Of a stretch of 64,000 nucleotides of DNA, positions 53,526-61,672 are shown in pieces. The number at the start of each line of letters is the position of its first letter. Position 1 is the first letter of the stretch. The notes under the pieces were generated by a model. It worked only from the letters and a program-made list of their open reading frames with translations, was not told where the DNA came from and did not search any database. The DNA is from an uncultured Prevotella sp. (GTDB lineage: Bacteria; Bacteroidota; Bacteroidia; Bacteroidales; Bacteroidaceae): assembly GCA_944319815.1 (NCBI GenBank), contig CALUEX010000009.1, positions 1-64,000 on the forward strand, read 5' to 3'. Both the position numbers and the translations under genes were made by a program.

Positions 53526-53842
53526 CACGTTGTTTACCTTTTCGATATAGGGCGCAAAAGTAAACAAAACTTTTGCATACACCTTATCTAATAGGCGAAA
53601 TTTCCGTTTTTTAAGAAATTTTAGCGCATTCCGCAATGCCATGCCCCCGCGGCGGAGGGGCGATGGCGCGCCGGCAAGGGCTGCATCAAGTGCAGCTCGG
53701 CAACCCGTTGACAGCCAGGGAAATAGCAAGACGTGCCATCTTGCTTGGCAAAATGGCACGTCTTGGCGCACGAAAGGGCACCTTTCGCAGCGCGAAACGG
53801 TACGTCACGCAGCACGGCCGCAACGGCGCGCGCGGCGGGACG
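53526..53842. other. Spacer upstream of topA with promoter and hairpin
   Basis: The topA -7 box TACTTTTG (53562-53555, minus strand) is followed toward higher coordinates by a gene-free GC-rich stretch. It carries a hairpin at 53728-53764 (AAGACGTGCCAT against its complement) and further AAAGGGCACCTTTCG units. The hairpin lies about 80 bases after the WbqC-family stop and may terminate it. Confidence 0.6.
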
Positions 53843-54496
53843 TCAAAGATACAGCAAGGATTCGTTGCCCATGTTGAAAAGCAGGTCGAGTATGCTAAGG
53901 TTGGGAATAAAACCGTGCTTGCGCTCATACACTTGGTAATACCTTCGGGGCGCGAACTCCGCGTCGGGCAACGGGTGCTTCGGGCGGATAACGTCGCGGA
54001 AGTCTGCCACGCCGGCCAAGGCGTCACTGTCTGCCGGAATGTACCCCGAAGTAGGCTCGACGTCAGGTTCAATACCGATTAAATCGCAGATTTTTGCACA
54101 GATTTCCATATTGAAGTCATAAAGGAAAGTCCATCTCCCCTCAAAAAACGGGCGTATGTCATCGGAGTAGAACTCGAAAAAAGGCGACTCGCCGTAGGCA
54201 CTCGCCAGGGCGTTCCAGTGTAAGTGGCGCCAGTTGCCGTGGTCGCTTATGCGCACGTCCTTCATCAGGCACTTGCCAAAAGTGGCGGTTTCATCGCTAC
54301 AAACGGTGGTAACAGGACGCTCCACAGGCACGGTCAGGGCCTGCGTGCCACTGGTTGTGGCGATTACGCAGCGGTTGCGGTAAGTCTGTTTCGTGAAGCT
54401 GTCGTAAGCCTCAACATATAGCTTGCCGTAGCGGTAGAGCTTTTGGTACCACTGCACGGGGCCGAAATAAGTCGATGAAAGCAGGGCTTTTTGCAT
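53843..54496 (-). CDS. WbqC family protein
   Basis: 217 aa. It begins KALLSSTYFGPVQWYQKLYRYG, typical of WbqC-like proteins. Other family marks are YRNRCVI, the ISDHGNWRHLHWNALASAYG block and the closing NLSILDLLFNMG. WbqC proteins are encoded in O-antigen and core loci and are thought to act in amino-sugar transfer or modification, without biochemical proof for this branch. Here it is next to the signal peptidase homologues, not to glycan genes. Confidence 0.9.
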   Translation of the reverse strand: MQKALLSSTYFGPVQWYQKLYRYGKLYVEAYDSFTKQTYRNRCVIATTSGTQALTVPVERPVTTVCSDETATFGKCLMKDVRISDHGNWRHLHWNALASAYGESPFFEFYSDDIRPFFEGRWTFLYDFNMEICAKICDLIGIEPDVEPTSGYIPADSDALAGVADFRDVIRPKHPLPDAEFAPRRYYQVYERKHGFIPNLSILDLLFNMGNESLLYL

Positions 54497-54570
54497 TTTT
54501 CTTTATTGACGGGAGTTAGTGTATTACCGGAAAAACGGGGAAATATGATAAGGAAGAAGGCACGTTCGGC

Positions 54571-55251
54571 TCATTTCTCTATCATGAGCATCCAGCGGTC
54601 GTGGCGCAAGCAGTCGTAGACGGGTTTACGGCTGTCGGTTGAGTAAAGCAGCATCTGCACCTTCCCTATAACATGGGTCTCGGGCACGAAGCCGAAACTG
54701 CGCGAGTCTGAAACGTCGTCGCTCCGCCCTGAGCTGAACCAATAATAATCGTTGTTGAACATTGCGCAGCGCTCCGGCTTCCCGTCCACGAAAAGTTTTC
54801 CGCCGATGACTTCGGCCTTTTTGCCCTCAAACCTGTTGTACAGCATACAGAGCAGCTTCATGTTGGCCTCCGTGACGCGGCACGGCACGCTCTTGCCGGG
54901 CACGACAATCCGCGCGCCGAAGGCCATTACAGTGTCGCCGGGCACGCCCGTGCAGAAATAGGCCAGCACCTTTCGCATGGCCGTCTGCGCCGCCGTGTCG
55001 GCCGGACTGTTGAAGACCACAAGGTCGCCGCGCTCCACCGGGCTTGCCGCCCACCGTGCATAATCGAACATTCCGCCGCCCGTGCGCAAGCCATAGCTCC
55101 ACCGGTTCACCAAGACACGGTCGCCTTCTACGAGGCAAGGCTCCAAGGCCGTGCCCCTTACCGTATACACGGTGAACACCAAAGCGCGGAAAGCCAACAT
55201 CAACAAGATTGTGACCGTCAGCGCCATCACAAACTTGAGCGCAATCTTCAT
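54571..55251 (-). CDS. Signal peptidase I homologue lacking the catalytic dyad
   Basis: 226 aa with one N-terminal membrane helix (about 5-28) and an S26-type periplasmic domain. The active-site box of the neighbouring LepB reads PSSSLEKSL. Here it is VRGTALEPCL, placing Ala35 where the Ser nucleophile should be. The general-base Lys (YVKRCVGLPGQ in LepB) aligns with Tyr98 in LAYFCTGVPGD. Other box residues (RGDLVVF, a SDSRSFGFVP close) are kept. It is therefore a probable pseudoenzyme or a specialised partner of LepB. It lies between lepB and the WbqC-family gene, transcribed in the same direction. Confidence 0.85.
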   Translation of the reverse strand: MKIALKFVMALTVTILLMLAFRALVFTVYTVRGTALEPCLVEGDRVLVNRWSYGLRTGGGMFDYARWAASPVERGDLVVFNSPADTAAQTAMRKVLAYFCTGVPGDTVMAFGARIVVPGKSVPCRVTEANMKLLCMLYNRFEGKKAEVIGGKLFVDGKPERCAMFNNDYYWFSSGRSDDVSDSRSFGFVPETHVIGKVQMLLYSTDSRKPVYDCLRHDRWMLMIEK

Positions 55252-55254
55252 CTA

Positions 55255-55478
55255 CGGTTTTGCGGTTATGGGGTTATGGGGTTTTGCGGTTTTAGGGTTA
55301 TAAGGTTATGAGGGTTTACGGTTTTAGGGTTGCAAGGTTTTATGGTTGCAAGGTTTTATGGTTATACGGTTTGAGATAATGCCCATTATCTCATAATTAT
55401 GCGGCCATGAGGTTTGAACCGTAACACTTTACCCGTACACCCCATAACCGTATAACCCCATAACCGCATAACCTAAAA
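55255..55478. repeat. GGTTATG tracts in inverted arrangement
   Basis: GGTTTTGCGGTTATGGGG-type units run from 55257 to about 55372. Their complement (ACCCCATAACCGTATAACC) runs from about 55435 to 55475. It is the same class as 1857-1975 and could form a long hairpin between the two signal peptidase genes. Confidence 0.8.
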
Positions 55479-56906
55479 TCATTTTATGTTGTCCACCATC
55501 CTGAACAGCCTGTTCCAGCGTATGCCAGAGAAGCCATGGCGGTCAGGGTCGCTGCTCCACCAGATGAAGATGGGCTTGCCCACGATGTGGTCTTCAGGCA
55601 CGAAACCCCAGTAGCGCGAGTCGGCCGAGTTGTGGCGGTTGTCGCCCATCATCCAGTAGTAGTCCATCTTGAACGTATAGTGGTCGGTCTGCTTGCCGTT
55701 GATGTATATTTTCCCGTCCTTCACCTTCAGGTCGTTGCCCTCGTAAGCGCGGATGGGGCGTTCGTAAACGGCGATGTTCTGCATCGTCAGGCGCACCGTG
55801 CCGCCCTTCTTCGGTATCCATACGGGGCCATAGTTGTCGCGCGTCCATCCGGTGTTGGCGTTCAGCGGGTATATGTCCCCGGTTATGGTGTCAGTGTTCA
55901 GGCGTATGCTCTCCACTATGTCCTTGCGCTTCTTCAGGGCGTTGACGGCCCTGTTTGTCAGCGGCATACACCCGCTCTGGTTAAGGCTGCCGAGGTCTTC
56001 CATGCTGATGCCGAGTTCTTCCATCAGGTCATCCGGTATGGGCTGGCGCAACTTCACGTAGTAAGTGTACTGCACGTTGTCCGGTTCCTTGTTCGGCTTG
56101 CCGTCGGTGTAGACTATGCGGTTCTTGATTTGGAGCGTCTGCCCCGGCAGGCCCACGCACCGCTTCACGTAGTTCTCGCGGCGGTCTGTCGGCCTGGTGA
56201 TGATTTTCCCGTAATCGACGGGGTTATCGGCAATGTACTTCCGCCCCGTGGCATACACTGCGGCATACCAGTCGTACTGCTCTTGCGGCGACATAGCGGA
56301 AAAGTCTGGCTGGTAGTTGAGCAGCTGGCTGCCGAACGAATAGCACATCTGGTAGAAGTCGGCAGCCTGGAAACGCTCGTTGCTCACGAGTGTGTCGCCG
56401 GCTGGATAGTTGAACACTACTATGTCGTTCTGCTTCACCTTGCCGAGGCCTTTCACGCGGCGGTAGTCCCAGTGGGGCCACTCGATGTACGACTTGCACC
56501 CGAACACCGGCAAGGTGTGCTGCGTAAGCGGCATCGTCAGCGGTGTCTCCGGTATGCGCGGGCCGTAGCTGACCTTGCTCACGAACAGGTAGTCGCCCGT
56601 AAGGAGCGACTTCTCCAGGGAGCTTGAGGGTATGACGTAGTTCTGGAAGAAGAACAGGTTGATGAAATACACGGCCACAAGGGCGAACACTATGGCGTCA
56701 ACCCACGACATGATGAAGCGCACGGGCGGCTCGGAATTCTTCCACCACTGCCACTTTATTTTCTTCGTGATGTACACGTCGAAGATGAACGGCACGACAA
56801 TCAGCCCCAGCCAACTCTTCACCCAGAGCAGGAACAGGAGGTATAGCACGATGACAATGGCAAACTTAGTCCATTGTTTCTTCATGTTTAGCTGTTTCTT
56901 TTCCAT
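55479..56906 (-). CDS. lepB: Signal peptidase I
   Basis: An inner-membrane protease that removes signal peptides from exported proteins. 475 aa: two N-terminal membrane helices (about 13-45) and a third (about 67-90). The nucleophile Ser96 lies in IPSSSLEKSL and the base Lys in NYVKRCVGLPGQ. The C-terminal box is GDNRHNSADSRYWGFVP. The long insertion between boxes (about 110-240 and 270-390) is common in Bacteroidota LepB. It sits upstream of a dyad-less homologue and downstream of dapB on the same strand. Confidence 0.95.
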   Translation of the reverse strand: MEKKQLNMKKQWTKFAIVIVLYLLFLLWVKSWLGLIVVPFIFDVYITKKIKWQWWKNSEPPVRFIMSWVDAIVFALVAVYFINLFFFQNYVIPSSSLEKSLLTGDYLFVSKVSYGPRIPETPLTMPLTQHTLPVFGCKSYIEWPHWDYRRVKGLGKVKQNDIVVFNYPAGDTLVSNERFQAADFYQMCYSFGSQLLNYQPDFSAMSPQEQYDWYAAVYATGRKYIADNPVDYGKIITRPTDRRENYVKRCVGLPGQTLQIKNRIVYTDGKPNKEPDNVQYTYYVKLRQPIPDDLMEELGISMEDLGSLNQSGCMPLTNRAVNALKKRKDIVESIRLNTDTITGDIYPLNANTGWTRDNYGPVWIPKKGGTVRLTMQNIAVYERPIRAYEGNDLKVKDGKIYINGKQTDHYTFKMDYYWMMGDNRHNSADSRYWGFVPEDHIVGKPIFIWWSSDPDRHGFSGIRWNRLFRMVDNIK

Positions 56907-56928
56907 TTATTATAATAAATTCAAGCAA

Positions 56929-56961
56929 CCGCCTAACCCTCCCGAAAGAAGGGTTAGGCGG
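56929..56961 (-). terminator. Terminator hairpin after dapB
   Basis: CCGCCTAACCCT pairs with AGGGTTAGGCGG across a 9-base loop, seven bases after the dapB stop. The T-rich stretch beyond supports termination. Confidence 0.75.
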
Positions 56962-56968
56962 ATGCCAA

Positions 56969-57724
56969 TCAGAACTTGAACATATCGCCGATAGTCAACA
57001 GGCCGCTGTGCTCCTTGGTATATTCGGCGGCGAGCACTGCGCCGAGGGCGAAGCCCTTGCGCGAATGGGCGTCATGGGTTATGGTGATGCTGTCGGCCTC
57101 GGAGTCATACTTTATGGAGTGTATGCCCGGCACCTCGCCACGGCGCACGCTGCTGACGGCCACCATGTCGCCGGCCACGCTGCCGCTGCCCGTCACCGTG
57201 CCGTCAGGGGCGGTCAGCGTGCCCTTCGCCCAACCGCTCTTGCGGTCGAGACCGTCTACTATTTCCTCGGCCAAGGTTATGGCCGTACCGCTCGGGGCGT
57301 CGAGCTTGTGCACGTGGTGCGTCTCCTCCATGCTCACTTCGTACTGCGGAAAACCGTTCATGATTTTGGCCAGGTAACGGTTGACGGCCGAGAATATTGC
57401 CACGCCAACGCTGAAGTTGGAGGCCCAAAAGAGCGTCTTGCCCTCCTCCGAACACATACGGCGCACGTCGTCGCCATGCTCCTTCATCCAGCCCGTAGAG
57501 CCTGACACCACCTTGACGCCCTTGGCAAAGGCCTTCAGGTAGTTGCCGTAAGCAGCCGTCGGCGTGGTGAACTCTATGGCGACGTCGGCCGAGGCGAACT
57601 CCGGCGTGTCGTAGTCTTGCTGGTTGTCTGCATCGATAATGCTCACGATTTCGTGGCCACGGCTGATGGCTATTTGCTCTATCATCTTGCCCATCTTGCC
57701 GTAACCTATGATAGCTATCTTCAT
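56969..57724 (-). CDS. dapB: 4-hydroxy-tetrahydrodipicolinate reductase
   Basis: NAD(P)H-dependent step of lysine and meso-diaminopimelate synthesis. 251 aa from the ATG at 57724, giving MKIAIIGYGKMGKMI, the nucleotide-binding start. The longer frame adds a hydrophobic leader that overlaps the promoter. It has SGSTGW and the substrate-binding EETHHVHKLDAPSGTA motif with the catalytic His pair and Lys. Slightly short but normal for Bacteroidota. A TATCTTTG box is at 57758-57751. Confidence 0.95.
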   Translation of the reverse strand: MKIAIIGYGKMGKMIEQIAISRGHEIVSIIDADNQQDYDTPEFASADVAIEFTTPTAAYGNYLKAFAKGVKVVSGSTGWMKEHGDDVRRMCSEEGKTLFWASNFSVGVAIFSAVNRYLAKIMNGFPQYEVSMEETHHVHKLDAPSGTAITLAEEIVDGLDRKSGWAKGTLTAPDGTVTGSGSVAGDMVAVSSVRRGEVPGIHSIKYDSEADSITITHDAHSRKGFALGAVLAAEYTKEHSGLLTIGDMFKF

Positions 57725-57750
57725 TTTAGAAATAGATTTAAATCTGATTG

Positions 57751-57758
57751 CAAAGATA
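57751..57758 (-). promoter_or_regulatory. -7 box of dapB
   Basis: TATCTTTG on the minus strand, 26 bases before the ATG. Confidence 0.65.
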
Positions 57759-57831
57759 ATGAAAATAAAGGACAACCGAAAGAAATGGGAATAAAAAACC
57801 GCCCGACAGGCAGCCCGGCGGCATAATAAGG

Positions 57832-58857
57832 CTAATATGCCTCGCGGAGACCGGTGGACATACTAAGCTCCATGCCATCATGAGCGGTGGCTACGGTGCC
57901 GTTAATCCGCCGCAGCTCGTCACCCGTCATCTTGCGGTAAACGCAATACAGGCTGACGGGCTTGGTTCCGTCGGCCGAGGGCATACGCTTCACTATGCGC
58001 ATCTCGCTGTCGTTAAGCGACAGCACGCGGAAACCAGCGTCAATGTCCGTCGCAACGTAATAGCCGTTGGCACGGTAGGTGTACTTCACTTTCCCTGCCA
58101 TACCCAAGACGCCATGTCCGCACGGCTGGTAGACGGTCAGCGAGTCGGCGGATATGAAGTAGTCTTCGGCGGCCGGTTGCGCCCAGCCGCCCCGGCAGTC
58201 CTCTGCGTCGTAGCGCCAGGCCACCTCCATCTTGTGCATCTCCGTGCATTTCCAGCCGAAGCCTACGGCATGGCGCATGAAGTCTTCCGCCGTCAGACGT
58301 TCCTGCGCCGGCACCACGGGATACCGCTCGTTAAAGGTGTCGAGGTCGTAACGGTAGTTCGCGCGGCACGCCTCGGCCTCGTCGGGCTTCATGGCGCGGT
58401 AGGTGGCATATACGTAGATGGGCGTGCCGTCGCCTCTCATGGCCTGGTATTTTACGAACCTAAGCGTATCGGGGCTTACCGCCATAACCTTGAACACCTC
58501 GGTGCCGCCGGCCGTAAGGCTGTTGTTAACGCCGTCGAAGGCGAACCGTTGCCTGCGGTAACCCATGATAGGGTAGGCATCGAAGTCCATATATGTGGTA
58601 ATGGAGTCCCTTGTAAAATAATACTGCACGGGAGCTTCCACGGCGTGCCCGTCCCAGTAGTCGCGTTTCTCGATGTCGCCGTTGGCCTTGATTTCGTGCG
58701 ACTCCACGTATTGCCAGCCCTTGCCGCTGACGCAACGCATGAAATAGTCGGACATGACCGGTTGCGGCTGCGGCACACGTGCCTGCCTCTTGCCGGCAAG
58801 CGCAGGCACCGACAACAGCAGCAATGCGGATAGAAGAACAATGCCGAGGTGCTTCAT
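57832..58857 (-). CDS. Secreted protein with two lipocalin-like repeats, function unknown
   Basis: 341 aa from the ATG at 58857. The signal peptide is about 21 residues (SVPALA|GK). The mature part consists of two related halves. DYFMRCVSGKGWQYVESHEI through YVYATYRAMKPDE in the first matches DFMRHAVGFGWKCTEMHKM through SLYCVYRKMTGDE in the second. Each half is beta-rich. I recognise the fold type (a small lipocalin-like unit) but no named family or ligand. It is monocistronic, upstream of dapB on the same strand with a 107-base gap that has a weak GC hairpin. Confidence 0.7.
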   Translation of the reverse strand: MKHLGIVLLSALLLLSVPALAGKRQARVPQPQPVMSDYFMRCVSGKGWQYVESHEIKANGDIEKRDYWDGHAVEAPVQYYFTRDSITTYMDFDAYPIMGYRRQRFAFDGVNNSLTAGGTEVFKVMAVSPDTLRFVKYQAMRGDGTPIYVYATYRAMKPDEAEACRANYRYDLDTFNERYPVVPAQERLTAEDFMRHAVGFGWKCTEMHKMEVAWRYDAEDCRGGWAQPAAEDYFISADSLTVYQPCGHGVLGMAGKVKYTYRANGYYVATDIDAGFRVLSLNDSEMRIVKRMPSADGTKPVSLYCVYRKMTGDELRRINGTVATAHDGMELSMSTGLREAY

Positions 58858-58965
58858 GAGACAAGGTTTTTTAATCAAAACGGTTACAAATATAGCGAAT
58901 TAATCCATTCGCTGTATAAATAACGCAGGAAAAAGTCGATTATTGTTTTAGTTAGGAATTTTTAG

Positions 58966-59096
58966 GAGGGTGGATGGGAGAACTGGGAGGACTGGGAGAG
59001 CTGGGAGAATTGGGAAGGCCGGGAAATTATCCAACCAAGATGTTCCTCCCATTATTCCCAGTCATCCCAGTTCTCCCAACTATCCCAACCACTCTC
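58966..59096. repeat. CTGGGAG-type tract in inverted arrangement
   Basis: GGGAGAACTGGGAGGACTGGG-type units at 58973-59023, then the complementary CCCAGTTCTCCCAACTATCCC at about 59050-59095. The arms could pair. The class recurs at 47465 and 60676. It ends at the stop of the hydrolase gene. Confidence 0.75.
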
Positions 59097-59927
59097 CTAA
59101 AAGCTGCGCAGCCATGCCTTCAGGTCAAGCTGCATCTCGTTGTGGTACTTGAAGCTGTCGCGGTTGCCCCATCCGTGGCCGCCAGAGGGATAGACGTGGA
59201 GCGTGGCCGGCACGTCGTGGCGGTAGAGCTGCACGTAGTAGTTGACGCCGTTGGCTGGCAGCACCGTGTGGTCGTCGTCGCTCAGGGCTATGAATGCGCG
59301 CGGCGTCACGCGCGTCACCTGCAGGTCGCTGCTGTAGTCCTGCTCGGCGCGCTTCCTGGCCTTCACGCCCAGGAAGTTGTCGTGCGAGCCCTTGTGGGTG
59401 ATGTCGGGCATCATCGTTATGACGGGATAGAACAGGATTTGGAAGTCGGGCAGGGCGTCGCCCTTGGCCAGGGTGGCCACGACGGATGCCAGGTGGCCGC
59501 CCGCCGACGAGCCCATTATGCCGACATCGTGCGCGTCGATGTTCCAGTTCTGGGCGTTGCGGCGCACCAGCCTTACGGCTTCCTCGGCGTCAGAGACGGG
59601 CACCTCGTGGTCGCCGTGCGGCAAACGGTACTTCAGCACGACGGCGGCTATGCCCATGTTGTTGAAGAAGGCAGCCCAGTCGTGCCCCTCGTGCTCCATG
59701 GCGAGATGCGAGTATCCGCCCCCGGGGCAGATTACGACGGCGCGCCCCGTGGCCTCCGCCTTGGGCGGCAGGTAGACCCATACCTTTGCCGTGTCGGCCT
59801 TGTCGCCGCCCTCGACGGCGGGGCCGTGCGGCCAGAGGTTGACTTCAACACCCTTCTGGGCGCAAACGGGCATTAACACCGCGGCCATGGCCGCAGCCAA
59901 CAGGGTCTTCATTGCTTTCATTTTCAT
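59097..59927 (-). CDS. Secreted alpha/beta hydrolase, carbohydrate-esterase-like
   Basis: 277 aa from the ATG at 59927; the ATG at 59921 is also possible, and the long frame upstream runs through the promoter. Signal peptide about 24 residues (LMPVCA|QK). Oxyanion motif CPGGGYSHL, nucleophile elbow GSSAGGHLA, acid in SDDDHTVLPANG and His in GGHGWG. This is the set found in BD-FAE and acetyl-xylan-esterase-like enzymes of Bacteroidota. Substrate is probably an acylated plant polysaccharide or oligosaccharide; not shown. It is divergent from the NUDIX gene. Confidence 0.88.
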   Translation of the reverse strand: MKMKAMKTLLAAAMAAVLMPVCAQKGVEVNLWPHGPAVEGGDKADTAKVWVYLPPKAEATGRAVVICPGGGYSHLAMEHEGHDWAAFFNNMGIAAVVLKYRLPHGDHEVPVSDAEEAVRLVRRNAQNWNIDAHDVGIMGSSAGGHLASVVATLAKGDALPDFQILFYPVITMMPDITHKGSHDNFLGVKARKRAEQDYSSDLQVTRVTPRAFIALSDDDHTVLPANGVNYYVQLYRHDVPATLHVYPSGGHGWGNRDSFKYHNEMQLDLKAWLRSF

Positions 59928-60000
59928 CTCGTGATGGTGTTTGGTTAGTGCTTGGAATATGTAAATTGATGTTTTATGCCAATTAAATGGGCTTGTCTTG

Positions 60001-60008
60001 CAAATGTA
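60001..60008 (-). promoter_or_regulatory. -7 box of the alpha/beta hydrolase
   Basis: TACATTTG on the minus strand, 73 bases before the chosen start. Confidence 0.5.
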
Positions 60009-60159
60009 AACAAAATTTTTCGTAATATTGCAGGGCGCGACATTATTATAACAAACTATAAAACTACGGCGTGCGGGATAAACCATTTTTAATGTTTCGG
60101 TGGCCGCGCGCCGATGGAATGGCGCAAAGTAAACACTCACCCGATAAAAAAAGAACATT

Positions 60160-60675
60160 ATGGACCTACTGGAAAAATTCGGCTACTGCCCCGTGTGCGG
60201 CAGTTCGCACTTTGCCAAGAACTCGGCAAAGAGCAAGAAATGCAGCAACTGCGGCTTTGAATACTTCATGAACCCGGCTTCCGCCGTGGTGGCGATAATC
60301 ACCAACGACCGTGGCGAACTGCTCGTTGAGCGGCGCAAGTGCGAACCGGCAAAGGGCACGCTCGACCTGCCGGGAGGCTTCGCCGACGTGCTCGAGACGG
60401 CGGAGGAAAGCGTGGCGCGCGAGGTTGAGGAGGAGACCGGACTGAAGGTAACGGAGGCCCGCTACCTGTTCAGCCTACCAAACGTCTACCGCTTCTCGGG
60501 CCTCGACGTGCAGACCCTCGATATGTTCTTCGCCTGCAAGGTGGAGGACTGCTCCGTGCTGAAGGCCGGCGACGACGCAGCCGAATGCTTCTGGGTAGCC
60601 CCGGAAGACATACACACAGAGCAGTTCGGCCTGCGCTCGGTAAGGCAGGGGCTTTACCAGTATCTCGGAAAGTGA
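60160..60675 (+). CDS. NUDIX hydrolase with N-terminal zinc ribbon
   Basis: 171 aa. A zinc ribbon with Cys10, Cys13, Cys28 and Cys31 precedes the NUDIX domain, whose box occupies about 72-95 (starts GGFADVLET, contains REVEEETGL). The layout resembles NudC-type and ADP-ribose-type hydrolases. The substrate is an X-linked nucleoside diphosphate that cannot be named from the sequence. It is followed by a CTGGGAG-type spacer and is convergent with the next gene. Confidence 0.9.
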   Translation: MDLLEKFGYCPVCGSSHFAKNSAKSKKCSNCGFEYFMNPASAVVAIITNDRGELLVERRKCEPAKGTLDLPGGFADVLETAEESVAREVEEETGLKVTEARYLFSLPNVYRFSGLDVQTLDMFFACKVEDCSVLKAGDDAAECFWVAPEDIHTEQFGLRSVRQGLYQYLGK

Positions 60676-60777
60676 GACGGCCGGGAGGTTCTGGGAGGAC
60701 TGGGAGAGCAGAGAGGACCGGGAATACTGAGTGCAGTATGCGGTCTCGGTTCTCCCAGCCCTCCCAGCCTTCCCCCA
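60676..60777. repeat. CTGGGAG-type inverted tract
   Basis: GGGAGGTTCTGGGAGGACTGGG at 60680-60705 and complementary TTCTCCCAGCCCTCCCAGCC at 60750-60772 flank a CTGAGTGCAG dyad. It may act as a bidirectional terminator between convergent genes. Confidence 0.7.
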
Positions 60778-61200
60778 TCACTTCTTCTTCACCATCTCCA
60801 CCTTGCCGGGTATTTTCTGCCACTTGCCCTTGACGGCAAACTTCAGCGTGCTGCCGCCTTTCTTGTTGTAAGTGTACGTGCCGTCGGCGTTTGCCTTTAT
60901 GGTGGCGGTGAACTCCTCGCTGCCGTAGTCGTTGACCACCTCCACCTCGGCCTCGTCCTCTTTCACGACGCGCGAGGCCACGATGAACCATTTGCCCGTG
61001 CTCTGCGTCGAGCCGATATAGCCGTCCATCTGGCCGAGCACGTCCTGCCCCGCCACGGTTACGTCCTTGTCGTAAAGGTTCATCTTAATGTAAATTTTAT
61101 GCTCGTCGTTCTTTATTTCGACGTCGAAGGGGCGCGCCTCCTGCGCCACGGCCAACGCCGACACAAGGCAGACGACGAACAATGACAAAAGTTTCCGCAT
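60778..61200 (-). CDS. Small secreted DUF2147-like protein
   Basis: 140 aa from the ATG at 61200. Signal peptide about 19 residues (SALAVA|QE). The rest is a compact beta-rich domain ending in a TYTYNKKGGSTLKFAVKGKWQKIPGKVEMVKKK-like strand set; the GTYTYNKKG and KGKW segments suggest a small lipocalin-type or DUF2147-type barrel. I am not sure of the family. It has its own TATCTTTG box at 61234-61227. The long frame upstream of the start passes through that promoter. Confidence 0.6.
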   Translation of the reverse strand: MRKLLSLFVVCLVSALAVAQEARPFDVEIKNDEHKIYIKMNLYDKDVTVAGQDVLGQMDGYIGSTQSTGKWFIVASRVVKEDEAEVEVVNDYGSEEFTATIKANADGTYTYNKKGGSTLKFAVKGKWQKIPGKVEMVKKK

Positions 61201-61226
61201 GATTTTATCTTTTATGTGTTCATGTG

Positions 61227-61234
61227 CAAAGATA
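61227..61234 (-). promoter_or_regulatory. -7 box of the small secreted protein
   Basis: TATCTTTG on the minus strand, 26 bases before the ATG at 61200. Confidence 0.65.
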
Positions 61235-61385
61235 ACCCCTTGCCGTGATACTATTGCCATTTACAGTGTAAAGGTTTCTTAAAAACACGTGGACTCAGCA
61301 TAACCCGCTGCATTACATTCATTGTTCCATCCCGTAGAAATACGAAAAAATGGCATTCGCCCTCCGCCATGTTGCCATCCACTTA

Positions 61386-61493
61386 TAGGGACGCTCGGTC
61401 TGAGCGTCCGGGTAATGTCGTAAACATATAGCCGGTGGCGTTTCGCATGGCAGCCGTTGGCTGTTTTCATGGTTACCCGGACGCTCCGACCGA
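61386..61493. repeat. MITE-like element family B, copy 2
   Basis: Opposite in orientation to copy 1 (2501-2617). The left inverted repeat is complete (GGGACGCTCGGTCTGAGCG). The right one is cut short after CCGACCGA. The central 55 bp and the flank with CTCCGCCATGTTGCCATCCA also match copy 1. Surrounding sequence 61235-61385 and 61494-61553 has no gene. Confidence 0.82.
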
Positions 61494-61553
61494 TATTGCC
61501 AATATTCAGTCAAAGGCTTCTTGCATTCCACAAAAGCCGCGGCAATAAAAAAT

Positions 61554-61636
61554 GCCGTTAGCGGCCTTTCGCACGATGAAAGGCCGCTAACGGCACGATA
61601 AAAGGGCATCTTTCATGAAGTGGAAGATGCCCTTTT
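61554..61636. terminator. Two hairpins downstream of infB
   Basis: GCCGTTAGCGGCCTTTC against its perfect complement (61554-61594), then AAAAGGGCATCTTTC against GGAAGATGCCCTTTT (61600-61636). Both are AAAAGG-family-like and lie 37 bases after the infB stop. Confidence 0.65.
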
Positions 61637-61672
61637 GTAAGTTATTGTATGTCAAGGCGTTAAGCCCGTGGC

